Positions 1-11,949 of a stretch of DNA of 64,000 bases are shown here, piece by piece. Each line of letters opens with the position of its first letter. The first letter of the stretch is position 1. The notes below the pieces were generated by a model. That model was not told where the DNA came from. It saw nothing but the letters and a program-made list of their open reading frames with translations, and did no database searches. The stretch is from NCBI GenBank assembly GCA_022457155.1, contig JAJGOT010000198.1, positions 641,001 through 705,000 on the forward strand, given 5' to 3'. Made by a program: the position numbers and the translations under genes. The stretch comes from Cladopsammia gracilis. Lineage: Eukaryota; Cnidaria; Anthozoa; Scleractinia; Dendrophylliidae.

Positions 1-144
1 CAGTAACCTTTGTAGGATAATTAGGGATTTTAATTTTTACTATCATTAATCATTTATTGTCTTATTTATGTTGTAATACGACCCCACACGTTTAACGCTT
101 TAAAATATATCTTGCGTAAATAAAAGTATTGTATTATATTGAAG

Positions 145-314
145 CTAGGTCAGCATCTGACGTCCATGTTTTGTTAAGGTTTTCGTGTGCAGCACGGGGA
201 AATAAGGACAGCTCCAAACTTGTGTTTCATGGCGACCGACGTGTTTGGGATGGCAGTACCATCAAAAGGAAACTAAGAGGAGCTTCAGCCATGTATATTG
301 TTCTGGAAGATGAG
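145..314 (+). CDS. Host gene exon 1 (first visible exon)
   Basis: An open exon ends at a GT donor after GAAGATGAG. It begins after a weak acceptor (ATTGAAG), which gives a phase-1 start and phase-0 end, the same phases as exons 3, 6 and 8 of this gene. It encodes about 56 residues including KLVFHGDRRVWDG and AMYIVLEDE. I do not recognise the domain. The exon joins in frame to the exon at 9530, but the 9.2-kb intron between them is full of transposons, so membership of the same gene is inference. The 5' part of the gene lies outside the window. Confidence 0.45.
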
Positions 315-589
315 GTAAACGTCATGACATTTGCGAGCTGGAAGCAAAGTAATTAATTTCGACTGTGACATACTGTATATTAACATTTTCACTTCCAATT
401 TGTGACAACTTGTAAAAGATACAGCCAGGAGCCCATTGACAGGCTCCTGATTCAGCCAAAAATATTGAAATTTTTCGTTAACTGTTACGACGAACGAACC
501 CTTTAAACGCCCAGTTTCGCGCAGCCCATAGTTCGTTCAGTAAACATGCAGTCGAAACGACGCATCAGAGACCACATTGTCTTTCTATC

Positions 590-1440
590 TTAGTTACTTA
601 AGCACAGGCCGCCGACAGTACTTCTCCATCCTACTCCATCCATGCTGAACCAGGTTGTGCCAACCATAGCCTACCTTTTTCATCTCAGCATCCACACTTC
701 TGCACCATGTGATGCGTGGCCTCCCCCTTGTCCGCCTTCCTGAGGATTCCACCTCAGCGCCTTGTGTAATGCCGTTGTTGTTTTTTCTTCGGGTGTGCCC
801 AATCCAGGTCCATTTACGCTTCTTAACCAGAACTGGAGATGAAAGCTGTTCTGTCGGAGCCAGTAACTCCTCATTGCTGATTCAGTTTAGCCACCATATT
901 TTTAGGATCTTCTTCAAGGATTGTTTATTAAAGGATTGAATCAGTTTGTCTGTTGCTGCTGTTCTTCGCCAGGTTTCCGAGCCATAATGGCGAACTGCTT
1001 TGACATGTTAAGCCTGATGAAGGCCGTCCTGGCCTTTCCAATTCGTGCTTTAATATCCTGCTGCGGTCCTCCATTGTTGTCCACAAGGCTTCCTAGGTAG
1101 TTAAATGATGTCACTATCCTCCACCTTTCCCTCTTTTAGCTGGATGTTTTTTATGCAGTTTGCATTCAACCTCATTGATTTGGTCTTGTCTTTGTTGACC
1201 CATTACTTACTTACTTACATGGTAGATGTGTTGTCTTACATTTGATAAACTTTGTTGGAGAGAAGGGCCAGATCATTTGCATAATCAATAATAATCAAGA
1301 TCGTCGAGTTGGTTTACGAGGATCCACTGGATTACCGTTCCTCTTGCCTTATCGCCCAGAATTCCATTGTCTTCTGCGACTTGTACTTGCAGTGCCCAGT
1401 TTCTTAATGCGCGGCATAAAAACTTGCATATTCAAGACTA
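590..1440 (-). mobile_element. RTE-like LINE fragment, C-terminal half of RT plus tail
   Basis: The minus strand translates, with frameshifts and stops, into a non-LTR retrotransposon RT C-terminal half. It shows a decayed catalytic block (LDDLDY followed by NDLALLS), then NKDKTKSMRLNA, YLGSLVD, a block resembling WIGHTRRK, and an ending RGRPRITW...DAEMKKVGYGW typical of RTE-type LINEs. It complements the endonuclease and RT N-terminal half at 5990-8990 on the same strand, so both may be one copy split by later insertions. The first RT residues and about 80 codons between the halves are missing. It is dead. Confidence 0.75.
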
Positions 1441-1454
1441 GTCGACTGTAATAG

Positions 1455-1634
1455 GCCATTTGCACGATGACGTCATTTGACTACTACTACCAGAATTCAT
1501 TTCGTTTTTCCTTTCTTATTTAAATTTTGCAATCCCAGTGCGGTTAAAATAACAATAGCCCTAATTTGCACTACAAAACAAAAAACTGAAGGATTCTGGT
1601 AGTAGTAGTCAAATGACGTCATCGTGCAAATGGC
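1455..1634. mobile_element. 180-bp MITE with about 42-bp terminal inverted repeats
   Basis: GCCATTTGCACGATGACGTC at 1455 is matched in inverted orientation by GACGTCATCGTGCAAATGGC ending at 1634. The inverted arms run 1455-1496 and 1593-1634 with near-perfect pairing. There is no coding capacity. The target duplication is unclear; ATA on both sides is possible. It lies at the inner edge of the decayed LINE. Confidence 0.8.
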
Positions 1635-1639
1635 ATATT

Positions 1640-2312
1640 GGTCAACAAATTAAGCATTGGGAATACTCTAGTCTCTTGGCAGATTCAACTGCTGTCAATC
1701 AAACGGTTTTGTCAACAAATTTGTGTGCACCAAGTTTTTTTTTTTGACTCGTTAGATTCATAATTTAGCGCGATGGCAAAACATTTTCCGCAGAACAGGG
1801 TTTTCAGTTAAAAGCGTTGCCAAATAGTGATCGTGGATCGCGGGTCACTCGCTTGGTGAATGGAGGCAGCGAGCTTGATGCGCGAATGAAAGGAGCGTGA
1901 AGGGCAAGTCACGCGCGACTAGAGGAGCGCAAAACGGTTATGACTTGCGCTTTGCAAAAAGGAAATTTGCAAAAATAACCGGCTTGTGAAAGCAGTTTCA
2001 TGAAGAAAGAAAATGGTCTCGCTGAGAAAGGAAGCGGGTCGTGTGAATGACTCGCGCTGACCCGGACAGCGCATTGGGTTATCGTGACAGACTTATGCAT
2101 TCCGCTTCAGTATTGTTCGTAGTTTAAAATGATCGAAAAGTTCTGTGAAATAGTCTCAGGCTGTTTTGAAAGACCTTTAAAAAGCGCCCGCCCCAAGGCG
2201 GCCGACGACAACTACTCCTGTGGTAAATAACATTCTTTTGTTTGCGAAAATAATTATTCAAATTTGGATCCGTTTTGCTCTCGCGGGAATTTCAAAGCAA
2301 GTCCGTTCTATT
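1640..2312. other. No gene seen
   Basis: This stretch separates the small MITE from the long inverted repeat. Short open frames are present, but none has splice or codon signals I would trust. Confidence 0.5.
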
Positions 2313-3543
2313 GTGGAAACTAATTCGAATGAAATTCCATCAGAGAGTAGAGCCATCCTACTAGTTTATAAAAGTTGCTGTTAACATATTTTGTTTTATA
2401 TTAAGAAGGAGAAAATGGTCGCTCTACAATGTTACATGTCAGCCATTTTGACAGACAACAAAATCAAGGACAACTATTTTCGAAATTTCTCTCAAAGTGC
2501 TCTTTTCCCAGAGACCAAATTAGCAGCAGAGCTTATAAACATGTTGAAGTTTCTAAATATCATAAAATCTTTTTGGGGAAAACTATTCTATGGCCATGGG
2601 AGTTGAACACATTTGAGGCAAATTTGACAAAACTACAAAATTGGCCATTTTGAAGCTTAATTATTCAGCGAATTATTTCGCCCAAGAAGACTTTAGAGAG
2701 ACCGTTTAAGCGCCAAAAGTACTTATTACTATCTTGTCTGCTAACTATGTTTGATAAATGAGGTTTCGGCCACTAAATTTATTGAATTTTAAATCGATAA
2801 AAGCCTACCTTGTAAGGTTTGGTAATTTCTGCAGCGTGCTTTTATCGCGTAAGTCCCTCGGTCGGTCGCTCCGTTTTCTTGGCCAAATCTAGCACAGACT
2901 CTAGCAGACAGGTCACAACTGTTTCCCCCATCGAACATCCACTTCAGAGACAGACGATGGATCGTTAGTCCGCATATAATTTGATATATAATGGAAGAAG
3001 AATTCACTCTGTCAAAACACAGTCGCGCTTTTCGTGGTTTCTGCCATCCATGGAATAAAATTAATCAGTTCAATCCATCCAGAGAGTAAAATAAATGCAT
3101 CACTAACACTGCACTAAGCAAATACTAGTCTGTAACCAATCCAGAATAAAACAATTGCCTTAAATCGACTCGTGGATCGACTTAGTTGAGAAGGCCAGGA
3201 AGTTGTTGTCGAGTAAATGTGCAAACCGGAAATACAAAGAGCAATTTATTACTGCTGACCGGATGTAACGCAACCTTAAAATGTCGACTTTCGATCTGGC
3301 AGTATACCCGTTCCCCAGGCGGGGGACTCCCATATAAAAATCTGATGATGGGGTTGCTTTTCGGAAATTGCGGCGTACGAAGGATGGAGACTGTTTCAAA
3401 TACATGCCAAATGGACTGAGCGCTGAAATCCAGTGCAGGAAAAGTCCGGTTCACAGAGCAACATAAACGTTTCCGGATTGGAAATACAACATCGGTGAAC
3501 AGACCGTGGGAAGAAAAGCAACGGCGAGGAAGTAGCCAGTGAG

Positions 3544-3726
3544 ATGAGGCGAGCTCGTGGACAAGATGACAAACGATTATTTGTCGTTAAGGAATTCTTA
3601 ACGCCACAGCAAATATTCTCATGCTTTTCACGTATGGCTGCCAATTGCAAGCGAAAGGATATCTCACCTCTGGGCGGAGCTAGAGACAGAGGAAAGAGGA
3701 ATAATGCTCCAAGAAGCAACAGCTGA
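3544..3726 (+). CDS. Small transposon-associated ORF
   Basis: An ATG-started 60-codon frame contains LTPQQIFSCFSRMAANCKRK, a short helical block of the kind that precedes SAP-like domains in repeat-associated proteins. The next frame (3799-3948) holds a SAP-like motif, so the two may be parts of one decayed protein separated by a frameshift. No function can be assigned. Confidence 0.35.
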   Translation: MRRARGQDDKRLFVVKEFLTPQQIFSCFSRMAANCKRKDISPLGGARDRGKRNNAPRSNS

Positions 3727-3798
3727 AATCGCTAGACAAGCTACAATGCCGGAAATAGAAGGAGCTGTTACACGTACAAGAGGATAACTTTGTGCCGC

Positions 3799-3948
3799 AT
3801 GAACAGAGACGAGCTTCAGACCAAGCTAACGTTGGCAAACCTGAAAGGCATATGTCTTAAGTACGGCATTCAGGGCGTGTCAGGAAGAAAGAAGGCGACA
3901 TACGTCAATGCCCTTTTCAGTCTTTTCAAACCCCTGCAACTCCCATAA
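3799..3948 (+). CDS. 49-aa SAP-like ORF in DNA transposon remnant
   Basis: The ATG-to-stop frame contains LTLANLKGICLKYGIQG followed by SGRKKATYVNAL. This fits the helix-turn-helix pattern of SAP DNA-binding motifs (leucines, an LK-x-IC-x-KYG core, a basic second helix). It is a fragment inside a DNA transposon remnant and is probably a piece of an element-encoded DNA-binding protein, not a host gene. Confidence 0.4.
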   Translation: MNRDELQTKLTLANLKGICLKYGIQGVSGRKKATYVNALFSLFKPLQLP

Positions 3949-6900
3949 AGGCCTGCGCCAGTATCATTTTTCCTTATCGTTCACAGAAGGCGCCTGTCAA
4001 TAACGTGGATTCGGCCCGGGGTGGGGACTAAAATAACGGGGGTACTCGTCGTACCTGTTATGGGTCAAAATTTGTAGATTGGTACCGCTTAGAATGTTAA
4101 AATCTAAAATGTCCTCTGTTAGAATTATCGTGTTACCTTTAAGTTTATTGAGCCGAAATATATGGCAGAATGTGAGATGTGTTGTTTTAGAATTTGTACT
4201 TCTTAGGGGTAACAAATCTGTGAGCCACACCCATCAAACAAGATTCTGGTACCTTTTAGGGTATTTTTCGATAATTTCCGACAAGCACCCCCCTCATTTT
4301 TATATGGGAGTCCCCCCGCCCGGGGTATTCGGTTTTTGGTATGACTTCATTTCAGTGACTAGACCGAGATAATTCAAACCCCAATCCTCGAGTCCTTGAC
4401 AAAACTGTAGTTTTGGAAACGCGTACTTTTCAATTATAGCTATCGAACGCTCTTGTTCTCGTAAAAGCCTAAATACGTTTGGAAGCCCGTGACCTTCCGA
4501 AAAACAATAACTTTACCCTAGTCTTGTAAAGCCAGTGTTTATAACATTACTGTCAGACCGCGATTGAGTAGTATTATTTACATGATTACACGGTAACATT
4601 GTAACATGATTAGCCTATAACAAAATACAGATCAATAAATGAGCAACATAATTGTTAGACTGCACCGTACCAATTTTTTTGCCTGTTATATTCGGCGTAT
4701 ATAGCTCGACTTCTTTTCAGAGCTTTTATCCTCAGAGTCATGCACTTTTTTCTCTACCCTCAAATCAAGGAATACCAGATTCATAAATATCAATACCAGA
4801 GATCTTAACGCCAGATCGAAAGTCGACATTTTAAGGTTGCGTTACATCCGGTCAGCAGTAATAAATTGCTCTTTGTATTTCCGGTCTGCACTTTTACTCG
4901 ACAACAACTTCCTGGCTTCTCAACTAAGTCGATCCACGAGTCGATTTAAGCCGATTATTTTATTCTGGATTGGTTACAGACTAGTATTTGCTTAGTGCAG
5001 TGTTAGTGATGCATTTATTTTACTCTCTGGATGGATTGAACTGATTAATTTTATTCCATGGATCCATGGCAGAAACCACGAAAAGCGCGACTGTGTTTTG
5101 ACAGAGTGAATTCTTCTTCCATTATATATCAGATTATATGCGGACTAACGATCCATCGTCTGTCTCTGAAGTGGATGTTCGATGGGGGAAACGGTTGTGA
5201 CCTGTCTGCTAGAGTCTGTGCTAGATTTGGCCAAGAAAACGGAGCGACCGACCGAGGGACTTACGCGATAAAAGCACGCTGCAGAAATTACCAAACCTTA
5301 CAAGGTAGGCTTTTATCGATTTAAAATTCAATAAATGTAGTGGCCGAAACCTCATTTATCAAACATAGTTAGCAGACAAGATAGTAATAAGTACTTTTGG
5401 CGCTTAAACGGTCTCTCTAAAGTCTTTTTGGGCGAAATAATTCGCTGAATAATTAAGCTTCAAAATGGCCAATTTTGTAGTTTTGTCAAATTTGCCTCAA
5501 ACGTGTTCAACTCCCATGGCCATAGAATAGTTTTCCCCAAAAAGATTTTATGATATTTAGAAACTTCAATATGTTTACAAGGTCTGCTGCTAATTTGGTC
5601 CCTGGGAAATAAGCACTTTGAGAGAAATTGCGAAAATAGTTGTCCTTGATTTTGTTGTTTGTCAAAATGGCTGACATGTAACATTGTAGAGCGACCATTT
5701 TCTCCTTCTTAATATAAAACAAAATATGTTAACAGCAACTTTTATAAACTAGTAGGATGGCTCTACTCTCTGATGGAATTTCATTTGAATTAGTTTCCAC
5801 GCACGCGAGAACAAGACTCCAAAAAATGTCCTACTTGACAGTGAAATTTTTGATCAAAACTTGGGCCTGAGGCTGGCATGATCAATCGCGGTTACCACGG
5901 CAACGATACATCGGCTGACCCTAATATGGTTGTTTTTGTTCATCCCCCCAGGTAACCTACCTCCGCGCAAAAAACGAAGGGGGGTTAAAAATTTTCATTT
6001 CCAACTTTGCACCACTTTCTCAGAGAACTACTCTCAAATGCTTTCTCGAGGTCGAAAACATTTACCGTGCGTAAAAAAGAGCTGTTCCACTGGATCGATT
6101 GCTCGATGATGATGCGTAAAGTGCAGATGTTATCCGCACATGAGAGTCCCTGTATGAGTCCGGCTTTTTGATTTTCGCAGAATATTATCGACTCCTTTTC
6201 TCATCCTCTCCAGTAGAATTGATATTTTTCTTAAAAAACTTTTCGTGGTGTTGATAATAACCTGATCCCCCGGTTGTTCCTATTTATGCCAGCTTCACAA
6301 TATAGCCCTCCTTATAGTCCTGTGGTATGTCTTCCCCATGCCAAATGTTCTTGAAACGGGGGCACAGCATGTTCACTGATGATTCCAAGTCCGCATTTAA
6401 GGCTTCTGCTGGAATCCCGCCTGGTCTTGTCGACTCTCCATTTTTTTTAATGCTGATATTGCTTTCCTAATCTCCAATGTTGATGGACCTTCACAGCTGA
6501 TTGGCAAGATCTTCTCCACTGATGTTATCTCCGCTCTCTCGCAAGGAGCTATTCTGTTGCGGAGCTCACTAAAGCGCTCTGTCCAACTCGTCATTTGGCA
6601 TTCAGTTGTTGTGAGTATCCTACCATTGCTATCTTTGACTGGCTTTTCTGGTAGCGCATGTTTTTCAGATAGAGTTATCATTATGCCATAGAGCTCCTTC
6701 ATATTTCATTGGCATGCTGCTGTTGCTGCCTTGGTTGCCATATTTTCAGTGACTAATTTTTTGTCTCTTCTTATGCATTTCCTTACTTCCTGGTGTTTAG
6801 CAAAGTACTCCCGTTGGTAATTGGCTTTTGCTCCTCTATTTTATTCAAAATATTTTTCAGCTTTTTCCTTGCCTCGATCTTTTTCAGGGTTGCCCGTGTT

Positions 6901-7070
6901 ATCCAAGGCGTATTTTGCCTCTTCTTCCTTACCACGCATTCCTCGCGCGATTTAATCCAGATCTCTTTGATTTTTTCTCAGTTCTCATCCAGTACTTCAT
7001 CTTCTGTCACCATGTCTTGGAGGACTTGATATCTGTTCCTTAGCAGAATTTGGTAATGGTCATTCTTTAA

Positions 7071-8101
7071 GGTGGCTCCAAGTAGTTGTTTTTTTTGGGG
7101 TCACACTTCTCTTTTTGAATGCGATTTTACATAATCTTACTTCAGTTCAATAAATCTCAGTTTGATACCAGATGTTAGGCTTGGATGAAAGTTTTGGACG
7201 ATGTTCTTTTTATACTAATCAGCGTTTCCATAACAACGGTAAACAAACATGGCGAAAAACAGTTTTTCCTAAATATCTCCCGATTTTGGGGCTACCCGCG
7301 ACAAGCGACTAAATGCGCTATAATCTACACAGTGTAGCACACTAAATGGGGAAATTTCAAACAAATTAAACTGTTCGATTTTGAATAAATCGCGGAAACA
7401 TTTTTAACATATGTCTTTTCTTGTTTGAAATATAAGCGGTCAAAACATTCCATATCTCTTACAAATTATCAATAAATTACCAAAAAAAATTTCCTCAGAC
7501 TTAAATAATTACTCCCCGCAAATAGCTCTGACTAACTCCTCGGCAATAAAGAGATGGATCTTTTCATTCAAATGCAGTTTTAAAAGAGTGAAAAAGTCAA
7601 GCAAAACTGCATTTGAATGAAAAGTTCAATCTCTTTATTGCCGAGGAGTAAGTCAGATCTATTTGCATGAAGTAATTATTTAAGTCTGAGGAAACGTTCT
7701 GTGCTAATTTAATGATATTTAGTGAAACCTATGGAATGTTTTGACCGCTTATATTTCAAACATGAAAAACACATGTTAAAAATGTTTCCGCGATTTATTC
7801 AAAATCGAACAGTTTAATTTGTTTGAAATTTCCCCATTTAGTGTGCTACACTATGTAGATTATAGCGCATTTATTCGTTTGTCACGGGTCGCCCCCAAAT
7901 CGAAAGGTATTTAAGAAAAACTGTTTTTCGTCATGTTTGTTTACCGCTGCTATGGAAACGCTGATTAGCATAAAAAACACATCGTCCAAAACTTTCATCT
8001 ACGCCTAACATCTGGTATCAAATTCAGGTTCATAGAGCTAAAATAAGATTATGTATAAGCGCATTAAAAAATGTGACCCAAAAAAACTACTTGGAGTCAC
8101 C
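7071..8101. mobile_element. 1,031-bp palindromic element with TTAA target duplication
   Basis: It begins GGTGGCTCCAAGTAGTT and ends AACTACTTGGAGTCACC, flanked on both sides by TTAA (7067-7070 and 8102-8105). Nearly the whole element is one inverted repeat with arms of about 500 bp and a centre near 7580. It interrupts the LINE reading frame, whose two sides rejoin when the element and one TTAA are ignored. TTAA duplication fits piggyBac or Kolobok families. It is non-autonomous, with no coding capacity. Confidence 0.85.
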
Positions 8102-8888
8102 TTAACTTCCCTGTCCTGTAGATGGTCTACATTATATTTTACTCCAAGATATGGTTTGTTGTTATTCCTCTTTAGCTTGATCATGAGCTGAAGCTTACCG
8201 ACTACCAAATGATGGCCCGAGGCTGCATCCGCACCACGTCTCACCCTCATATCCAATAATGATCTTCCAAACTTCTTGACCTTATGCAAATGTCATCAAT
8301 CTGATTCTCCGTTTTCCAGTCTGGTGACACCCAGCTGTATAAAAAGGGAGCCCCCAATAGCCATGTTGTTTTCTGACCATTCTCGTTCAGCTCCCTTTCT
8401 GTTGTATCATCCATAACCTTCTGCAACCTTCCGTAGAACTCTTCATCCTCTGCCTCATTTGTGGGCGCGTAGCACATGATGATTTTCTGAGTGATTCTCT
8501 TGTTCTATGTTCTGAATTTCGATGTCATGATTCTAGAACTCACTGCGGAGTGGGTTTCATGCAATAAGGGCCAGCCCTGCATTCCTTGGTAGCATCACAG
8601 CTACTCCTGTTTGAGGTCCATTGTGTTCCCTGTGCCCTGAGTAGGGAATGGTTTCTCCTGTATTCATTTTCAGCTGCCCTGATTGGGTCCACCCTGTCTC
8701 GCCTAGTCCCAGCAGTTGTAGGTTGTAACTCGTCATCTCTTTGGCTATGATAGCACACTTCCCCGCCTCGAGCATGGTCCTTACGTTCTATGTTCCAAAC
8801 TTGTGATTGGCACTCTGGATCTCAGGTGATTCGGACACCTAGCGTCCTTGCGGCATTTACTATGCATCGTCATGCTCCCTCCCACTCT

Positions 8889-8916
8889 GGGGGGGGGGGG
8901 GGGGGAGGGGGGGGGG
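8889..8916. repeat. Poly-G tract
   Basis: A run of 27 G interrupted by one A lies in the 5' region of the LINE copy (poly-C in the LINE sense). Confidence 0.9.
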
Positions 8917-8999
8917 TCCTGATTCAGGATGTCCATGTTGATGGTACTCTCTTCAATTGTCTGCGTTTCTGTAATCCGCAAAAATCCACTTGACGGGGG

Positions 9000-9529
9000 A
9001 TTAGCCCACCAAGCTTTACCAGATACCTGTTAGCCATCTTTACCTGTTTTCAGTCTCCCACGACGTCGACGAAGGTCAGGATATTGTATAAATTTTTTGT
9101 ATAACATTTTTTGTATAAAATTTGTATAAAATGGGCTGCGATGGAATAGTATTCCATCCAGGGAGGAGAAACAATACTCCTTGTTTCTTAATGCGCACGA
9201 TCCCGAGGCGCAGATACTAACCGGTTATTGCTAACTTTAGAAAAAAAAAAACACAAATGTTATCAAATGCAATGCGATATATTACGACAAATAAAGTGGA
9301 ATGATCATTGCTAGTAATAAATACTTGCGAGTCAGTGCAGGTACAATGTTAACTGTATGCCAAGGAACTATTGTCAATAATTAACAGTTATAGGTCAGGC
9401 TATGGACAAAAAATATTTCTTATAATGCATTCCAATAATGCAGTGAATAACATCATTTGTTGTTGTAGCTACTGTACGTTTAAGTGAAAAGCTATGGATG
9501 CTAATCTTTCCTCTCTATATTTTAAAAAG
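9000..9529. other. No gene seen (intron)
   Basis: AT-rich intron sequence with TTTTTTGTATAA-type short repeats near 9090-9130. No other signal is seen. Confidence 0.5.
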
Positions 9530-9578
9530 ACATCACAAGTGCCAGGACCTGCGACTGTCACGTCTGGTGGTTTAACAG
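9530..9578 (+). CDS. Host gene exon 2
   Basis: The acceptor TTTAAAAAG and donor ACAG|GTAAAT enclose 49 nt, phase 0 to phase 1. It encodes TSQVPGPATVTSGGLT. It joins in frame to exon 3 through a split glycine codon. Confidence 0.6.
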
Positions 9579-9747
9579 GTAAATTTTAGGTTATTTACAG
9601 AGGTTTCCCTCGTTGGCGTAATTTTCAATGTATCTGATCAAATGTACGAAAGAATCAGTAGAATCAGTAAGAATTTGATCAGTTACTTACACTCTTATAT
9701 AATGAAATAACGAAATGCGCGTTATAAAATCATTATATATTACCCAG

Positions 9748-9875
9748 GTGCAGCGGTAAGCGGAAACCATAATTACCAATCCAATCCAGTGGACACCGCT
9801 ACCGGCACCGTTACTGATGCGGTCCCTCCCGACTTAAAGGACGTAAATCCTGGACGTTTTGACATGGATTGGAAG
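9748..9875 (+). CDS. Host gene exon 3
   Basis: The acceptor TACCCAG and donor GGAAG|GTATAC enclose 128 nt, phase 1 to phase 0. It encodes a polar segment with DAVPPDLKDVNPGRFDMDWK. There is no recognisable domain. The phases fit exons 2 and 4. Confidence 0.65.
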
Positions 9876-10042
9876 GTATACTTTTCCTTAACGACATAAC
9901 TTGGTTTAAATGTTAAGCCGGAAGTACACGCATGTATGATTTGAAAAATGTTATTTCAAGATTGGAACTGATAAATTGAAGCTGTTCTGTAGTCACTATA
10001 ATTATGATATTAAGTTAAATAATCAAAAGTTTTCTACGGCAG

Positions 10043-10156
10043 GATGTAATGGATGTGTTGGAGGAAGATGTAAAAAAATCAGAACAAATGGACAGTCGCC
10101 GCAGTGAAACTTCACAGATCACACCTCACTCTGCTGTAATTCAAGAGCAGAACAAG
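10043..10156 (+). CDS. Host gene exon 4
   Basis: The acceptor CTACGGCAG and donor AACAAG|GTGACT enclose exactly 38 codons, phase 0. It encodes an acidic segment, DVMDVLEEDVKKSEQMDSRR, followed by a Ser/Thr-rich stretch. It joins in frame to exon 5. Confidence 0.65.
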
Positions 10157-11400
10157 GTGACTCGTTCCTTCTCAACCTAAAATTAGGAAAACACAAACTA
10201 TCCCAAAAACTATCCAAAAATAGTATACAAGTAGGAAAAAGAGGCATTTTGCAACCCTCGCTTTCATGAGTTTGACGAAATAAAATAATTCATAATGCGA
10301 GCCGTTGACAAAAAAAAAAAGATGGCCGAGTTTTAATCGCTGAAGATAGCCTTAGAGTAGTCCAAAATGTTTCGTCTACCGTCAAGTTTTTGTTGCATTC
10401 TTGGGAGTTGTTATTGAAATCAAGTTTAAGTATAATCGGTTCATTAATTTTTACTGTTAATCTATGGATCAGCTCATGCAGTCACTGATGCAGTCAGGAT
10501 CAATTAACGATTATATATGTTTCAAAAGTCAAATAAAGTGCAGGTGCATGGCTAACATGACATGAAAATGTAGATCTGCTGCTCGTAGAAAATACTGGCG
10601 AAATCGTTTAAAGGACTCGAGTCATCCAAATGCACTGCGCGCTCAAACGGTGAAATCTGCCATTTTCGATGCCATCAAAATTACCGAACATTGCATAGTG
10701 AATCGGAATCTTACTGCATCGTCCCAAGTTGTGTAATTGAAAGTCTGTAACTGTTATAGTAGCTTTTTTGAATTATTAGTCTATAGATTTGAACGAGTTT
10801 TTCGTAGTTTTGCGCTACCGGTGGACAAGATTTTGACATCCAAAGTCAATGGTCTTATGGTCTTGGTCTCCCAAGCATGGACGGCCGAAGGCGCCAGGAA
10901 ATGCAAAGAAAACTATTCTTCACGAATCGACTTTCGACATTTGAAATACGAGCAAAAGTGAGGTTGGAATCGTACGGCTAACCCATAGCCAGTTCGCCGA
11001 ATTGTTGTTGTTAAAGAATGTACAACAGTAATCACTTGCATCCGGCCGTGAGAATTATGAAGAAGCAAACATGCTGGAGATTCAAATATTTCACAAACTG
11101 ATTTCATGATGGATGCAATAACGCCATACGTTTAACAACGGAAGTACATCCTTGCTCCGAGACACGCAACTATATGATCTGTAAAAAGATCTATAAAAAG
11201 AAAACAATCTCTCAGGCACGTACTTGGGGTAACCCTATTCTAAAGCCGGGCTGAAATGCTTTTTTTGAGACAAGCAGGATTTGTGCTAGGCCTGTCACCT
11301 TTTATAACGATATTTTTAAATATCTCGCCTCGATGTTTTTCGCGGCGATTTCCTTACTTTTGGTCACGCGCCACGTGTAATATAATACCGAAACTCCCGT

Positions 11401-11434
<34 letters not shown>

Positions 11435-11649
11435 TCCTTATTCGTACTTGGATGGTTCACAGCCAACGCACCTTGTTAATTGTTAAACATTTACTTACTT
11501 TTTACTCCGTTATATTAAATATTCCGCTTTTATATATCATAATTTTACTCAAAACTGTCTAAGTCACATGCACATGCATGTTTAGTGAAACCTTCAATTT
11601 GAATTGCTTGAAAGTCACAATGCAGTTGACAACGTTTGTCATTTCTCAG
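10157..11649. other. Intron 4, no feature seen
   Basis: About 1.5 kb of intron. Short open frames at 10737-10961 and 10913-11107 have no supporting signals. Confidence 0.5.
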
Positions 11650-11716
11650 CTATACCAGGTACCTGTCGCTGCTGCTCAGGGTAGTGAAAGATCTGAGACT
11701 GGTTACTCGTCAGCAG
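11650..11716 (+). CDS. Host gene exon 5 (duplicated exon type A)
   Basis: The acceptor TCATTTCTCAG and donor GCAG|GTGAGA enclose 67 nt, phase 0 to 1. It encodes LYQVPVAAAQGSERSETGYS. The exon resembles exon 7 (14671-14746) in its start (CTATA), its ACTGGTTACTCGTC block, its donor and its phase, so exons 5-6 and 7-8 appear to be a tandem duplication. Confidence 0.7.
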
Positions 11717-11949
11717 GTGAGAAAGCCAGTTTACTTGGCTATGTATATATTGACAGACGTATTCTTACAGTTCTCTTTATATGTGATCACCCGTTAGCTA
11801 GACTGCAAAACAGTCCGTATTTTTTTTTGCGCGAGCCCACCAAAACGCTCATTTTTTATACGCGCGTGCCGCACATGGAATGTTCTGGCCGCTGAGTTAC
11901 GCACAAGTCACATTTCTCTAGCCTCATTTAAATGTTCACTACTTCAATA

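Larger units (their letters stand above)
3306..4332. mobile_element. DNA transposon remnant with GGGGGACTCCCATATAAAAA ends
   Basis: The left end (about 3312-3375) reads GGCGGGGGACTCCCATATAA, with TTTTCGGAAATT further in. The reverse complement recurs at 4268-4328. Between the ends is a remnant carrying two small frames (3544-3726 and 3799-3948). Elements with ends of this kind are, to my knowledge, common in cnidarian genomes. It sits in the spacer of the 2313-5800 palindrome. Confidence 0.65.
2313..5800. repeat. Long inverted repeat: 1-kb arms around a 1.5-kb spacer
   Basis: The left arm 2313-3300 is repeated in reverse complement at 4810-5800. The match is nearly base for base, including the same 72-codon frame on each arm (2789-3007 minus and 5109-5324 plus). 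Outer ends read GTGGAAACTAATTC. Inner ends read TTTCGATCTGGC. The spacer is largely another DNA element (3306-4332). This is either a transposon with kilobase terminal inverted repeats or an inverted duplication. I see no transposase in it. Confidence 0.85.
5990..8990 (-). mobile_element. RTE-like LINE, endonuclease and N-terminal RT (interrupted)
   Basis: Reading the minus strand gives, in order: NVRTMLEAGK near 8770 (start of an AP endonuclease), LLGLGETGWTQSG and GVAVMLP (8560-8700), CYAPTNEAEDEEFY (8470), a linker with TIYRTGKL...LLRNRYQVLQD and KKIEARKKL (7060-6830), MKELYGIMITLS (6700), EIRKAISALKK (6460), and an RT start with QWNSSFLRTVNVFDLEKAFE (about 6050). Frameshifts and stops are frequent. 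The 1,031-bp TTAA element at 7071-8101 splits it. The missing RT C-terminal part resembles 590-1440. Confidence 0.8.

Noticed and set aside
11578..11895. 105-codon frame on the plus strand
   Set aside because: It only reads through exon 5 and its flanking introns. The splice sites inside it define the real exon.
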